The position numbers and the translations under genes were made by a program. From Euonymus europaeus (taxonomy: Eukaryota > Streptophyta > Magnoliopsida > Celastrales > Celastraceae): a stretch of DNA of 64,000 nt. The stretch covers positions 17,859,001 to 17,923,000 of the forward strand of contig OY756966.1 in assembly GCA_963580455.1 (NCBI GenBank), read 5' to 3'. Of the stretch, positions 51,921-64,000 are shown piece by piece (position 1 is the stretch's first letter; the number at the start of each line of letters is the position of its first letter). The notes under the pieces are model-generated. The model worked only from the letters and a program-made list of their open reading frames with translations. It was not told the DNA's origin and made no database searches.

Positions 51921-53301
51921 GACAAATTTTACGAGTATAAGCTTCCTACATTATTTCGATGCCAAAACACCAACTTTCATTGACAAATGGACAAAACCGT
52001 TAAAAGCTCCTCCATAGAGAGAGTTGAGCAACTTCGGACTATCAAAATTGCTCGGGATAGACTTTTTATTGTTCTTCTATGCCAAATTTTACAAGTATAA
52101 GCTTCCTACATTATTTCGACGCCCAAACAACAACTTTCGATGACAAATGTACAAAACCGTTAAAAGCTCCTCCATAGAGAGAGTTGAGCAACTTCGGACT
52201 ATCAAAATTGCCCTATGTACACTTTTTATTGTTCTTCTATGTTACATTTTACGAGTATAAGCTTCCTACATTATTTGGATGCCAAAACACCATTTTTCTA
52301 TGACAAATGGACAAAACCGTTAAAAGCTCCTCCATAGAGAGAGTTGAGCAACTTCGGACTTTCAAAGTTGCTCGGGATAGACTTTTAATTGTTCTTCTAT
52401 GTCAAATTTTACGATTACAAGCTTCATAGATTATTTCGAGTCCAAAACACCAACTTTCTATGACAAATAGACAAAAATGTTAAAAGCTCCTCCATAGAGA
52501 AAGTTGAGCAACTTCGGACTATCAAAGTTGCTCGGGATAGACTTTTTATTGTTCTTCTATGTCAAATCTTACGAGTATAAGCTTCCTACATTATTTTGAT
52601 GCCAAAACACCAACTTTCTATGACAAACGGACAAAACCGTTAAAAGCTCCTCCATAGAGAGACTTGAGCAACTTCGGACTATCAAAGTTGCTCGGGATAG
52701 ACTTTTTATTGTTCTTCTATGTCAAATTTTACGAGTATAAGCTTCCTACATTATTTCGATGCCAAAATACCAACTTTCTATGACAAAAGGACAAAACCGT
52801 TAAAAGCTCCTCCATAGAGAGAGTTGAGCAACTTCGGACTATCAAAATTGCTCGGGATAGACTTTTTATTGTTCTTCTATGCCAAATTTTACAAGTATAA
52901 GCTTCCTACATTATTTCGATGCCCAAACATCAACTTTCGATGACAAATGGACAAAACCGTTAAAAGCTCCTCCATAGGGAGAGTTGAGCAACTTCGGACC
53001 ATCAAAATTGCCCTATGTACACTTTTTATTGTTCTTCTATGTTACATTTTACGAGTATAAGCTTCCTACATTATTTCGATTCCAAAACACCAACTTTCTA
53101 TGAAAAATGGACAAAACCGTTAAAAGCTCCTCCACAGAGAGAGTTGAGCAACTTCGGACCATCAAAATTGCCCTATGTACACTTTTTATTGTTCTTCTTT
53201 GTCACATTTTACGAGTATAAGCTTCCTACATTATTTCGATGCCAAAACAATAACTTTCTATGGCAAATGGACAAAACCGTTAAAAGCTCCTCTATAGAGA
53301 G
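51921..53301. repeat. Nine-unit block, occurrence 7
   Basis: Partner of 35440-36820 at 16,481 bp. The two differ at one base by eye. Confidence 0.88.
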
Positions 53302-56300
53302 AGTTGAGCAACTTCGGACCATCAAAGTTGCTCGGGATAGACTTTCTATTGTTCTTCTATGTCAAATTTTATGAGTATAAGCTTCCTAGATTATTTCGAT
53401 GCCAAAACACCAACTTTCTTTGACTAATGGACAAAACCGTTAAAAGCTCCTCGATAGAGAGAGTTGAGCAACTTCGGACTGTGAAAGTTGCTTGGGATAG
53501 ACTTTTTATTGTTCTTCTATGACAAATTTTACGAGTATAAGCTTTCTAGATTATTTCGATGCCAAAACACCAACTTTCTTTGACAAATGGACAAAACCGT
53601 TAAAAGCTCCTCCATAGAGAGAGTTGAGCAACTTCGGACTATCGAAGTTGTCCGTATATACTTTTTATTGTTCTTCTCTGTCAAATTTTATGAGTATAAG
53701 CTTCCTACATTATTTCGATGCCAAAACACCAACTTTCTATGACAAATATACAAAACCGTTAAAAGCTCCTCCATAGAGAGAGTTGAGCAACTTCGGACTA
53801 TAAAAGTTGCTCGGGATAGACTTTTAATTGTTCTTCTATGTCAAATTATACGAGTATAAGCTTCCTACATTATTTCGATGCCAAAATACCAACTTTCTAT
53901 GGCAAATGGACAAAACCGTTAAAAGCTCCTCCATAGAGAGAGTTGATCAACTTTGGACTATCAAAATTGCTCGGGATAGACTTTTTATTGTTCTTCTATG
54001 CCAAATTTTACAAGTATAAGCTTCCTACATTATTTCGACGCCCAAACACCAACTTTCGATGACAAATGGACAAAACCGTTAAAAGCTCCTCCATAGAGAG
54101 AGTTGATCAACTTCGGACCATCAAAATTGCCCTATGTACACTTTTTATTGTTCTTCTATGTCAAATTTTACGAGTATAAGCTTCCTACATTATTTCGATG
54201 CCAAAATACCAACTTTCTATGACAAAAGGACAAAACCGTTAAAAGCTCCTCCATAGAGAGAGTTGAGCAACTTCGGACTATCAAAATTGCTCGGGATAGA
54301 CTTTTTATTGTTCTTCTATGCAAAATTTTACAAGTATAAGCTTCCTACATTATTTCGATGCCCAAACATCAACTTTCGATGACAAATGGACAAAACCGTT
54401 AAAAGCTCCTCCATAGGGAGAGTTGAGCAACTTCGTACCATCAAAATTGCCCTATGTACACTTTTTATTGTTCTTCTATGTTACATTTTACGAGTATAAG
54501 CTTCCTACATTATTTCGATTCCAAAACACCAACTTTCTATGAAAAATGGACAAAACCGTTAAAAGCTCCTCCACAGAGAGAGTTGAGCAACTTCGGACCA
54601 TCAAAATTGCCCTATGTACACTTTTTATTGTTCTTCTTTGTCACATTTTACGAGTATAAGCTTCCTACATTATTTCGATGCCAAAACAATAACTTTCTAT
54701 GGCAAATGGACAAAACCGTTAAAAGCTCCTCTATAGAGAGAGTTCAGCAACTTCGGACTATCAAAGTTGCTCGGGATACACTTTTTATTGTTCTTCTATG
54801 TCAAATTTTACGAGTATAAGCTTTCTAGATTATTTCGATGCCAAAACACCAACTTTCTTTGACAAATGGACAAAACCGTTAAAAGCTCCTCCTTAGAGAG
54901 AGTTGAGCAACTTCGGACTGTGAAAGTTGCTCGGAATAGAATTTTTATTGTTCTTCTATGACAAATTTTACGAGTATAAGCTTCCTACATTATTTCGATG
55001 CCAAAACACCAACTTTCTATGACAAATGGACAAAACCGTTAAAAGCTCCTCCATAGAGAAAGTTGAGCAACTTCGGACTATCAAAGTTGCTTGGGATAGA
55101 CTTTTTATTGTTCTTCTATGACAAATTTTACAAGTATAAGCTTCCTGCATTATTTCGACGCCCAAACACCAACTTTCGATGGCAAATGGACAAAACCGTT
55201 AAAAGTTCCTCCATAGAGAGAGTTGATCAACTTCGGACTATCAAAATTGCCCTATGTACACTTTTTATTGTTCTTCTATGTTACATTTTACGAGTATAAG
55301 CTTCCTACATTATTTCGATGACAAAACAATAACTTTCTATGACAAATGGACAAAACCGTTGAAAGCTCCTCCATAGAGAGAGTTGAGCAACTTCGGACTA
55401 TAAAAGTTGCTCGGGATAGACTTTTAATTGTTCTTCTATGTCAAATTATACGAGTATAAGCTTCCTACATTATTTCGATGCCAAAATACCAACTTTCTAT
55501 GGCAAATGGACAAAACCGTTAAAAGCTCCTCCATAGAGAGAGTTGAGCAACTTCGGACTATCAAAATTGCTCGGGATAGACTTTTTATTGTTCTTCTATG
55601 TCAAATTTTACAATTATAAACTTCCTACATTATTTCGACGCCAAAACACCAACTTTCGATGACAAATGGACAAAACCGTTAAAAGCTCCTCCATAGAGAG
55701 AGTTGATCAACTTCGGACCATCAAAATTGCCCTATGTACACTTTTTATTGTTCTTCTATGTTACATTTTACGAGTATAAGCTTCCTACATTATTTCGATG
55801 ACAAAACACCAACTTTCGATGACAAATGGACAAAACCGTTAAAAGCTCCTCCATAGAGAGAGTTGAGCAACTTCGGACTATCAAAATTGCTCGGGATAGA
55901 CTTTTTATTGTTCTTCTATGACAAATTTTACGAGTATAAGCTTCCTACATTATTTCGATGCCAAAACACCATTTTTCTATGACAAATGGACAAAACCGTT
56001 AAAAGCTCCTCCATAGAGAGAGTTGATCAACTTCGGACCATCAAAATTGCCCTATGTACACTTTTTATTGTTCTTCTATGTCAAATTTTATGGGTATAAG
56101 CTTCCTAGATTATTTCGATGCCAAAACACGAACTTTCTATGACAAAAGGACAATACCGTTAAAAGCTCCTCCATAGAGAGAGTTGAGGCACTTCGGACTA
56201 TCAAAATTGCTTGGGATAGACTTTTTATTGTTCTTCTATGCCAAATTTTACAAGTATAAGCTTCCTACATTATTTCGACGCCCAAACACCAACTTTCGAT

Positions 56301-57518
56301 GACAAATGGACAAAACCGTTAAAAGCTCCTCCATAGAGAGAGTTGATCAACTTCGGACCATCAAAATTGCCCTATGTACACTTTTTATTGTTCTTCTATG
56401 TTACATTTTACGAGTATAAGCTTCCTACATTATTTCGATGACAAAACAATAACTTTCTATGACAAATGGACAAAACCGTTAAAAGCTCCTCCATAGAGAG
56501 AGTTGAGCAACTTCGGACTATCAAAGTTGCTCGGGATAGACTTTTTATTGTTCTTCTATGTCAAATTTTACGAGTATAAGCTTCAGAGATTATTTTGATG
56601 CCAAAACACCAACTTTCTATGACAAATAGACAAAACCGTTAAGAGCTCCTCCATAGAGAGAGTTGAGCAACTTCGGACCATCAAAGTTGCTCGGGATAGA
56701 CTTTCTATTATTCTTCTATGTCAAATTTTATGAGTATAAGCTTCCTAGATTATTTCGATGCCAAAACACGAACTTTCTATGACAAAAGGACAATACCATT
56801 AAAAGCTCCTCCATAGAGAGAGTTGAGGAACTTCGGACTATCAAAATTGCCCGGGATAGACTTTTTATTGTTCTTCTATGCCAAATTTTACAAGTATAAG
56901 CTTCCTACATTATTTCGACGCCCAAACACCAACTTTCGATGACAAATGGACAAAACCGTTAAAAGCTCCTCCATAGAGAGAGTTGATCAACTTCGGACCA
57001 TCAAAATTGCCCTATGTACACTTTTTATTGTTCTTCTATGTTACATTTTACGAGTATAAGCTTCCTACATTATTTCGATGACAAAACAATAACTTTCTAT
57101 GACAAATGAACAAAACCGTTAAAAGCTCCTCCATAGAGAGAGTTGAGCAACTTCGGACTATCAAAGTTGCTCGGGATAGACTTTTTATTGTTCTTCTATG
57201 TCAAATTTTACGAGTATAAGCTTCAGAGATTATTTTGATGCCAAAACACCAACTTTCTATGACAAATAGACAAAACCGTTAAGAGCTCCTCCATAGAGAG
57301 AGTTGAGCAACTTCGGACCATCAAAGTTGCTCGGGATAGACTTTCTGTTGTTCTTCTATGTCAAATTTTATGAGTATAAGCTTCTAGATTATTTCGATGC
57401 CAAAACACCAACTTTCTTTGACAAATGGACAAAACCGTTAAAAGCTCCTCCATAGAGAGAGTTGAGCAACTTCGGACTGTGAAAGTTGCTCGGGATAGAC
57501 TTTTTATTGTTCTTCTAT

Positions 57519-58899
57519 GACAAATTTTACGAGTATAAGCTTCCTACATTATTTCGATGCCAAAACACCAACTTTCATTGACAAATGGACAAAACCGTTA
57601 AAAGCTCCTCCATAGAGAGAGTTGAGCAACTTCGGACTATCAAAATTGCTCGGGATAGACTTTTTATTGTTCTTCTATGCCAAATTTTACAAGTATAAGC
57701 TTCCTACATTATTTCGACGCCCAAACAACAACTTTCGATGACAAATGTACAAAACCGTTAAAAGCTCCTCCATAGAGAGAGTTGAGCAACTTCGGACTAT
57801 CAAAATTGCCCTATGTACACTTTTTATTGTTCTTCTATGTTACATTTTACGAGTATAAGCTTCCTACATTATTTGGATGCCAAAACACCATTTTTCTATG
57901 ACAAATGGACAAAACCGTTAAAAGCTCCTCCATAGAGAGAGTTGAGCAACTTCGGACTTTCAAAGTTGCTCGGGATAGACTTTTAATTGTTCTTCTATGT
58001 CAAATTTTACGATTACAAGCTTCATAGATTATTTCGAGTCCAAAACACCAACTTTCTATGACAAATAGACAAAAATGTTAAAAGCTCCTCCATAGAGAAA
58101 GTTGAGCAACTTCGGACTATCAAAGTTGCTCGGGATAGACTTTTTATTGTTCTTCTATGTCAAATCTTACGAGTATAAGCTTCCTACATTATTTTGATGC
58201 CAAAACACCAACTTTCTATGACAAACGGACAAAACCGTTAAAAGCTCCTCCATAGAGAGACTTGAGCAACTTCGGACTATCAAAGTTGCTCGGGATAGAC
58301 TTTTTATTGTTCTTCTATGTCAAATTTTACGAGTATAAGCTTCCTACATTATTTCGATGCCAAAATACCAACTTTCTATGACAAAAGGACAAAACCGTTA
58401 AAAGCTCCTCCATAGAGAGAGTTGAGCAACTTCGGACTATCAAAATTGCTCGGGATAGACTTTTTATTGTTCTTCTATGCCAAATTTTACAAGTATAAGC
58501 TTCCTACATTATTTCGATGCCCAAACATCAACTTTCGATGACAAATGGACAAAACCGTTAAAAGCTCCTCCATAGGGAGAGTTGAGCAACTTCGGACCAT
58601 CAAAATTGCCCTATGTACACTTTTTATTGTTCTTCTATGTTACATTTTACGAGTATAAGCTTCCTACATTATTTCGATTCCAAAACACCAACTTTCTATG
58701 AAAAATGGACAAAACCGTTAAAAGCTCCTCCACAGAGAGAGTTGAGCAACTTCGGACCATCAAAATTGCCCTATGTACACTTTTTATTGTTCTTCTTTGT
58801 CACATTTTACGAGTATAAGCTTCCTACATTATTTCGATGCCAAAACAATAACTTTCTATGGCAAATGGACAAAACCGTTAAAAGCTCCTCTATAGAGAG
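57519..58899. repeat. Nine-unit block, occurrence 8
   Basis: Partner of 41039-42419 at 16,480 bp. It keeps TTTCGATGCC where occurrence 4 mutated to TTTCTATGCC. Confidence 0.88.
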
Positions 58900-58958
58900 A
58901 GTTCAGCAACTTCGGACTATCAAAGTTGCTCGGGATAGACTTTTTATTGTTCTTCTAT

Positions 58959-60339
58959 GACAAATTTTACGAGTATAAGCTTCCTACATTATTTCGATGC
59001 CAAAACACCAACTTTCATTGACAAATGGACAAAACCGTTAAAAGCTCCTCCATAGAGAGAGTTGAGCAACTTCGGACTATCAAAATTGCTCGGGATAGAC
59101 TTTTTATTGTTCTTCTATGCCAAATTTTACAAGTATAAGCTTCCTACATTATTTCGACGCCCAAACAACAACTTTCGATGACAAATGTACAAAACCGTTA
59201 AAAGCTCCTCCATAGAGAGAGTTGAGCAACTTCGGACTATCAAAATTGCCCTATGTACACTTTTTATTGTTCTTCTATGTTACATTTTACGAGTATAAGC
59301 TTCCTACATTATTTGGATGCCAAAACACCATTTTTCTATGACAAATGGACAAAACCGTTAAAAGCTCCTCCATAGAGAGAGTTGAGCAACTTCGGACTTT
59401 CAAAGTTGCTCGGGATAGACTTTTAATTGTTCTTCTATGTCAAATTTTACGATTACAAGCTTCATAGATTATTTCGAGTCCAAAACACCAACTTTCTATG
59501 ACAAATAGACAAAAATGTTAAAAGCTCCTCCATAGAGAAAGTTGAGCAACTTCGGACTATCAAAGTTGCTCGGGATAGACTTTTTATTGTTCTTCTATGT
59601 CAAATCTTACGAGTATAAGCTTCCTACATTATTTTGATGCCAAAACACCAACTTTCAATGACAAACGGACAAAACCGTTAAAAGCTCCTCCATAGAGAGA
59701 CTTGAGCAACTTCGGACTATCAAAGTTGCTCGGGATAGACTTTTTAGTGTTCTTCTATGTCAAATTTTACGAGTATAAGCTTCCTACATTATTTCGATGC
59801 CAAAATACCAACTTTCTATGACAAAAGGACAAAACCGTTAAAAGCTCCTCCATAGAGAGAGTTGAGCAACTTCGGACTATCAAAATTGCTCGGGATAGAC
59901 TTTTTATTGTTCTTCTATGCCAAATTTTACAAGTATAAGCTTCCTACATTATTTCGATGCCCAAACATCAACTTTCGATGACAAATGGACAAAACCGTTA
60001 AAAGCTCCTCCATAGGGAGAGTTGAGCAACTTCGGACCATCAAAATTGCCCTATGTACACTTTTTATTGTTCTTCTATGTTACATTTTACGAGTATAAGC
60101 TTCCTACATTATTTCGATTCCAAAACACCAACTTTCTATGAAAAATGGACAAAACCGTTAAAAGCTCCTCCACAGAGAGAGTTGAGCAACTTCGGACCAT
60201 CAAAATTACCCTATGTACACTTTTTATTGTTCTTCTTTGTCACATTTTACGAGTATAAGCTTCCTACATTATTTCGATGCCAAAACAATAACTTTCTATG
60301 GCAAATGGACAAAACCGTTAAAAGCTCCTCTATAGAGAG
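58959..60339. repeat. Nine-unit block, occurrence 9
   Basis: Tandem with occurrence 8 at 1440 bp and partner of 42479-43859 at 16,480 bp. It shares TTTTTAGTGTTC and AAAATTACCC with its partner, and has a private ACTTTCAATG near 59657. Confidence 0.88.
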
Positions 60340-63300
60340 AGTTGAGCAACTTCGGACCATCAAAGTTGCTCGGGATAGACTTTCTATTGTTCTTCTATGT
60401 CAAATTTTATGAGTATAAGCTTCCTAGATTATTTCGATGCCAAAACACCAACTTTCTTTGACTAATGGTCAAAACCGTTAAAAGCTCCTCGATAGAGAGA
60501 GTTGAGCAACTTCGGACTGTGAAAGTTGCTTGGGATAGACTTTTTATTGTTCTTCTATGACAAATTTTACGAGTATAAGCTTTCTAGATTATTTCGATGC
60601 CAAAACACCAACTTTCTTTGACAAATGGACAAAACCGTTAAAAGCTCCTCCATAGAGAGAGTTGAGCAACTTCGGACTATCGAAGTTGTCCGTATATACT
60701 TTTTATTGTTCTTCTCTGTCAAATTTTATGAGTATAAGCTTCCTACATTATTTCGATGCCAAAACACCAACTTTCTATGACAAATATACAAAACCGTTAA
60801 AAGCTCCTCCATAGAGAGAGTTGAGCAACTTCGGACTATAAAAGTTGCTCAGGATAGACTTTTAATTGTTCTTCTATGTCAAATTATACGAGTATAAGCT
60901 TCCTACATTATTTCGATGCCAAAATACCAACTTTCTATGGCAAATGGACAAAACCGTTAAAAGCTCCTCCATAGAGAGAGTTGATCAACTTTGGACTATC
61001 AAAATTGCTCGGGATAGACTTTTTATTGTTCTTCTATGCCAAATTTTACAAGTATAAGCTTCCTACATTATTTCGACGCCCAAACACCAACTTTCGATGA
61101 CAAATGGACAAAACCGTTAAAAGCTCCTCCATAGAGAGAGTTGATCAACTTCGGACCATCAAAATTGCCCTATGTACACTTTTTATTGTTCTTCTATGTC
61201 AAATTTTACGAGTATAAGCTTCCTACATTATTTCGATGCCAAAATACCAACTTTCTATGACAAAAGGACAAAACCGTTAAAAGCTCCTCCATAGAGAGAG
61301 TTGAGCAACTTCGGACTATCAAAATTGCTCGGGATAGACTTTTTATTGTTCTTCTATGCCAAATTTTACAAGTATAAGCTTCCTACATTATTTCGATGCC
61401 CAAACATCAACTTTCGATGACAAATGGACAAAACCGTTAAAAGCTCCTCCATAGGGAGAGTTGAGCAACTTCGGACCATCAAAATTGCCCTATGTACACT
61501 TTTTATTGTTCTTCTATGTTACATTTTACGAGTATAAGCTTCCTACATTATTTCGATTCCAAAACACCAACTTTCTATGAAAAATGGACAAAACCGTTAA
61601 AAGCTCCTCCACAGAGAGAGTTGAGCAACTTCGGACCATCAAAATTGCCCTATGTACACTTTTTATTGTTCTTCTTTGTCACATTTTACGAGTATAAGCT
61701 TCCTACATTATTTCGATGCCAAAACAATAACTTTCTATGGCAAATGGACAAAACCGTTCAAAGCTCCTCTATAGAGAGAGTTCAGCAACTTCGGACTATC
61801 AAAGTTGCTCGGGATACACTTTTTATTGTTCTTCTATGTCAAATTTTACGAGTATAAGCTTTCTAGATTATTTCGATGCCAAAACACCAACTTTCTTTGA
61901 CAAATGGACAAAACCGTTAAAAGCTCCTCCTTAGAGAGAGTTGAGCAACTTCGGACTGTGAAAGTTGCTCGGAATAGACTTTTTATTGTTCTTCTATGAC
62001 AAATTTTACGAGTATAAGCTTCCTACATTATTTCGATGCCAAAACACCAACTTTCTATGACAAATGGACAAAACCGTTAAAAGCTCCTCCATAGAGAGAG
62101 TTGAGCAACTTCGGACTTTCAAAATTGCTCGGGATAGACTTTTAATTGTTCTTCTATGTCAAATTTTACGAGTACAAGCTTCATAGATTATTTCGAGTCC
62201 AAAACACCAACTTTCTATGACAAATAGACAAAAATGTTAAAAGCTCCTCCATAGAGAAAGTTGAGCAACTTCGGACTATCAAAGTTGCTCGGGATAGACT
62301 TTTTATTGTTCTTCTATGTCAAATCTTACGAGTATAAGCTTCCTACATTATTTTGATGCCAAAACACCAACTTTCTATGACAAATGGACAAAACCGTTAA
62401 AAGCTCCTCCATAGAGAGACTTGAGCAACTTCGGACTATCAAAGTTGCTCGGGATAGACTTTTTATTGTTCTTCTATGTCAAATTTTACGAGTATAAGCT
62501 TCCTACATTATTTCGATGCCAAAATACCAACTTCCTATGACAAAAGGACAAAACCGTTAAAAGCTCCTCCATAGAGAGAGTTGAGCAACTTCGGACTATC
62601 AAAATTGCTCGGGATAGACTTTTTATTGTTCTTCTATATGCCAAATTTTACAAGTATAAGCTTCCTACATTATTTCGACGCCCAAACAACAACTTTCGAT
62701 GACAAATGGACAAAACCGTTAAAAGCTCCTCCATAGAGAGAGTTGAGCAACTTCAGACTATCAAAATTGCCCTATGTACACTTTTTATTGTTCTTCTATG
62801 TTACATTTTACGAGTATAAGCTTCCAACATTATTTCGATGACAAAACAATAACTTTCTATGACAAATGGACAAAACCGTTAGAAGCTCCTCCATAGAGAG
62901 TTGAGCAACTTCGGACTATCAAAGTTGCTCGGGATAGACTTTCTATTGTTCTTCTATGTCAAATTTTATGAGTATATAAGCTTCCTAGATTATTTCGATG
63001 CCAAAACACCAACTTTCTTTGACAAATGGACAAAACCGTTAAAAGCTCCTCAATAGAGAGAGTTGAGCAACTTCGGACTGTGAAAGTTGCTCGGGATAGA
63101 CTTTTTATTGTTCTTCTATGACAAATTTTACGAGTATAAGCTTTCTAGATTATTTTGATGCCAAAACACCAACTTTCTTTGACAAATGGACAAAACCGTT
63201 AAAAGCTCCTCCATAGAGAGAGTTGAGCAACTTCGGACTATCAAAGTTGCTCGGGATAGACTTTTTATTGTTCTTCTATGTCAAATCTTACGAGTATAAG

Positions 63301-64000
63301 CTTCCTACATTATTTCGATGACAAAACAATAACTTTCTATGACAAATGGACAAAACCGTTAAAAGCTCCTCCATAGAGAGAGTTGAGCAACTTCGGACTA
63401 TCAAAGTCGCTCGGGATAGACTTTTTATTGTTCTTCTATGTCAAATTTTACGAGTATAAGCTTCAGAGATTATTTTGATGCCAAAACACCAACTTTCTAT
63501 GACAAATAGACAAAACCGTTAAGAGCTCCTCCATAGAGAGAGTTGAGCAACTTCGGACCATCAAAGTTGCTCGGGATAGACTTTCTATTATTCTTCTATG
63601 TCAAATTTTATGAGTATAAGCTTCCTAGATTATTTCGATGCCAAAACACGAACTTTCTATGACAAAAGGACAATACCATTAAAAGCTCCTCCATAGAGAG
63701 AGTTGAGGAACTTCGGACTATCAAAATTGCTCGGGATAGACTTTTTATTGTTCTTCTATGCCAAATTTTACAAGTATAAGCTTCCTACATTATTTCGACG
63801 CCCAAACACCAACTTTCGATGACAAATGGACAAAACCGTTAAAAGCTCCTCCATAGAGAGAGTTGAGCAACTTCGGACTATCAAAGTTGCTCGGGATAGA
63901 CTTTCTATTGTTCTTCTATGTCAAATTTTATGAGTATATAAGCTTCCTAGATTATTTCGATGCCAAAACACCAACTTTCTTTGACAAATGGACAAAACCG

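Larger units (their letters stand above)
1..64000. repeat. Head-to-tail satellite array, ~160-bp unit, ~400 copies
   Basis: The same ~160-bp unit, beginning GACAAAACCG, recurs in one orientation across the whole window. Unit starts fall at 1, 161, 321, 480, 640 and so on, the last at 63991, so 400 units fit with a net loss of about 10 bp from small indels. Conserved landmarks in each unit are TTAAAAGCTCCTCC, GAGCAACTTCGG, GACTTTTTATTGTTCTTC, GAGTATAAGCTTCC, ATTATTTCGATGCC and CAACTTTC. The consensus is about 37% G+C. I saw no inversion, no foreign insertion and no unique spacer. Unit length near one nucleosome, AT-richness and multi-unit HORs are typical of centromeric or pericentromeric satellites, especially in plants. 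The tandem nature is directly visible; the plant-centromere assignment is inference (about 0.55). I do not recognise the named family. Confidence 0.98.
51120..64000. repeat. 103-unit-offset long duplication, copy 2
   Basis: Second copy of 34640-47520, running off the right edge. It reproduces even rare private marks of copy 1: TATGGGTATAAG (39607 and 56088), TTTTTAGTGTTC (43262 and 59742), ACCGTTCAAAG (45274 and 61754), the CTATATGCC 2-bp gain (46155 and 62635) and GTTAGAAGC (46399 and 62879). All of those mutations therefore preceded the duplication. Confidence 0.93.

Noticed and set aside
35..61057. Many 60-85 aa open frames on both strands
   Set aside because: All consist of the same unit translated in a given frame. 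The hydrophobic stretches come from T-rich satellite DNA, not from membrane proteins.
29656..61857. Family of 115-124 aa open frames repeated 14 times, beginning MYTFYCSSMLHF
   Set aside because: They are read-through of two to three satellite units. Because 160 is not a multiple of 3 each unit is read in a different frame, and single-base changes end the frame. Copies track the nine-unit block, and no domain, signal or codon preference is visible.
1..64000. CRISPR array
   Set aside because: There are no unique spacers between short repeats; the whole 160-bp unit is repeated and drifts along its length.
1..64000. rRNA, tRNA, telomere repeats, LTR or other transposon sequence
   Set aside because: No stretch departs from the satellite unit long enough to hold any of these. 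There is no TTTAGGG run, no cloverleaf-like conserved boxes, no terminal repeats and no protein motifs.

Overview
The whole window is one uninterrupted array of satellite DNA. A unit of about 160 bp repeats head to tail in a single orientation from the first base to the last. Counting from the unit start GACAAAACCG, the phase at the left edge (base 1) returns at 63991. That is 400 units with a net loss of about 10 bp. I see no protein gene, RNA gene, transposon, CRISPR array or unique spacer on either strand. The short open frames present on both strands are read-through of the satellite.

The unit is AT-rich (about 37% G+C, counted on the consensus). It carries a HindIII site in nearly every copy, about five CpG dinucleotides, and a 9-bp dyad (GAGCAACTT, 10-nt loop, AAGTTGCTC). 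Unit length, AT-richness, long uniform orientation, freedom from insertions and layered higher-order repeats (HORs) all fit a centromeric or pericentromeric satellite of a eukaryote, most likely a plant. That host and location call is inference: I do not recognise this satellite family by name and no flanking unique DNA is present.

Layout. (1) 1-16.3 kb: relatively diverged units. A block of about 4.2 kb at 1-4245 recurs at 6719-10963 (offset 6718 bp, 42 units), and part of it again at 12.3-14.3 kb. Pieces of 4.9-6.7 kb recur at 14.3-16.3 kb. An older 15-unit (2399 bp) periodicity lies beneath. (2) 16.3-20.2 kb: short-period expansion with 2-, 3-, 6- and 9-unit steps. (3) 20.2-35.2 kb: stacked duplications at 3679 bp (23 units) and 5278 bp (33 units). 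(4) 35.2-64 kb: highly homogenised. A segment of at least 12.9 kb (34640-47520) recurs at 51120-64000, displaced by 16,480 bp (103 units), with only seven differences found by eye. Inside region 4, and reaching back to 28.5 kb, a 1.38 kb block of about nine units appears nine times almost complete and five more times as its 3' part.

Identity between duplicates rises from left to right. A unit subclass that has lost the dyad (the CCCTATGTAC type) rises from about 8% of units in the first 10 kb to about 30% in 30-40 kb. The simplest reading is that the window runs from an older, less active flank at left into a recently homogenising satellite core at right. No system of interacting genes is encoded here. 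The biology is in the repeat architecture, the dyad and its variants, and the duplication history.
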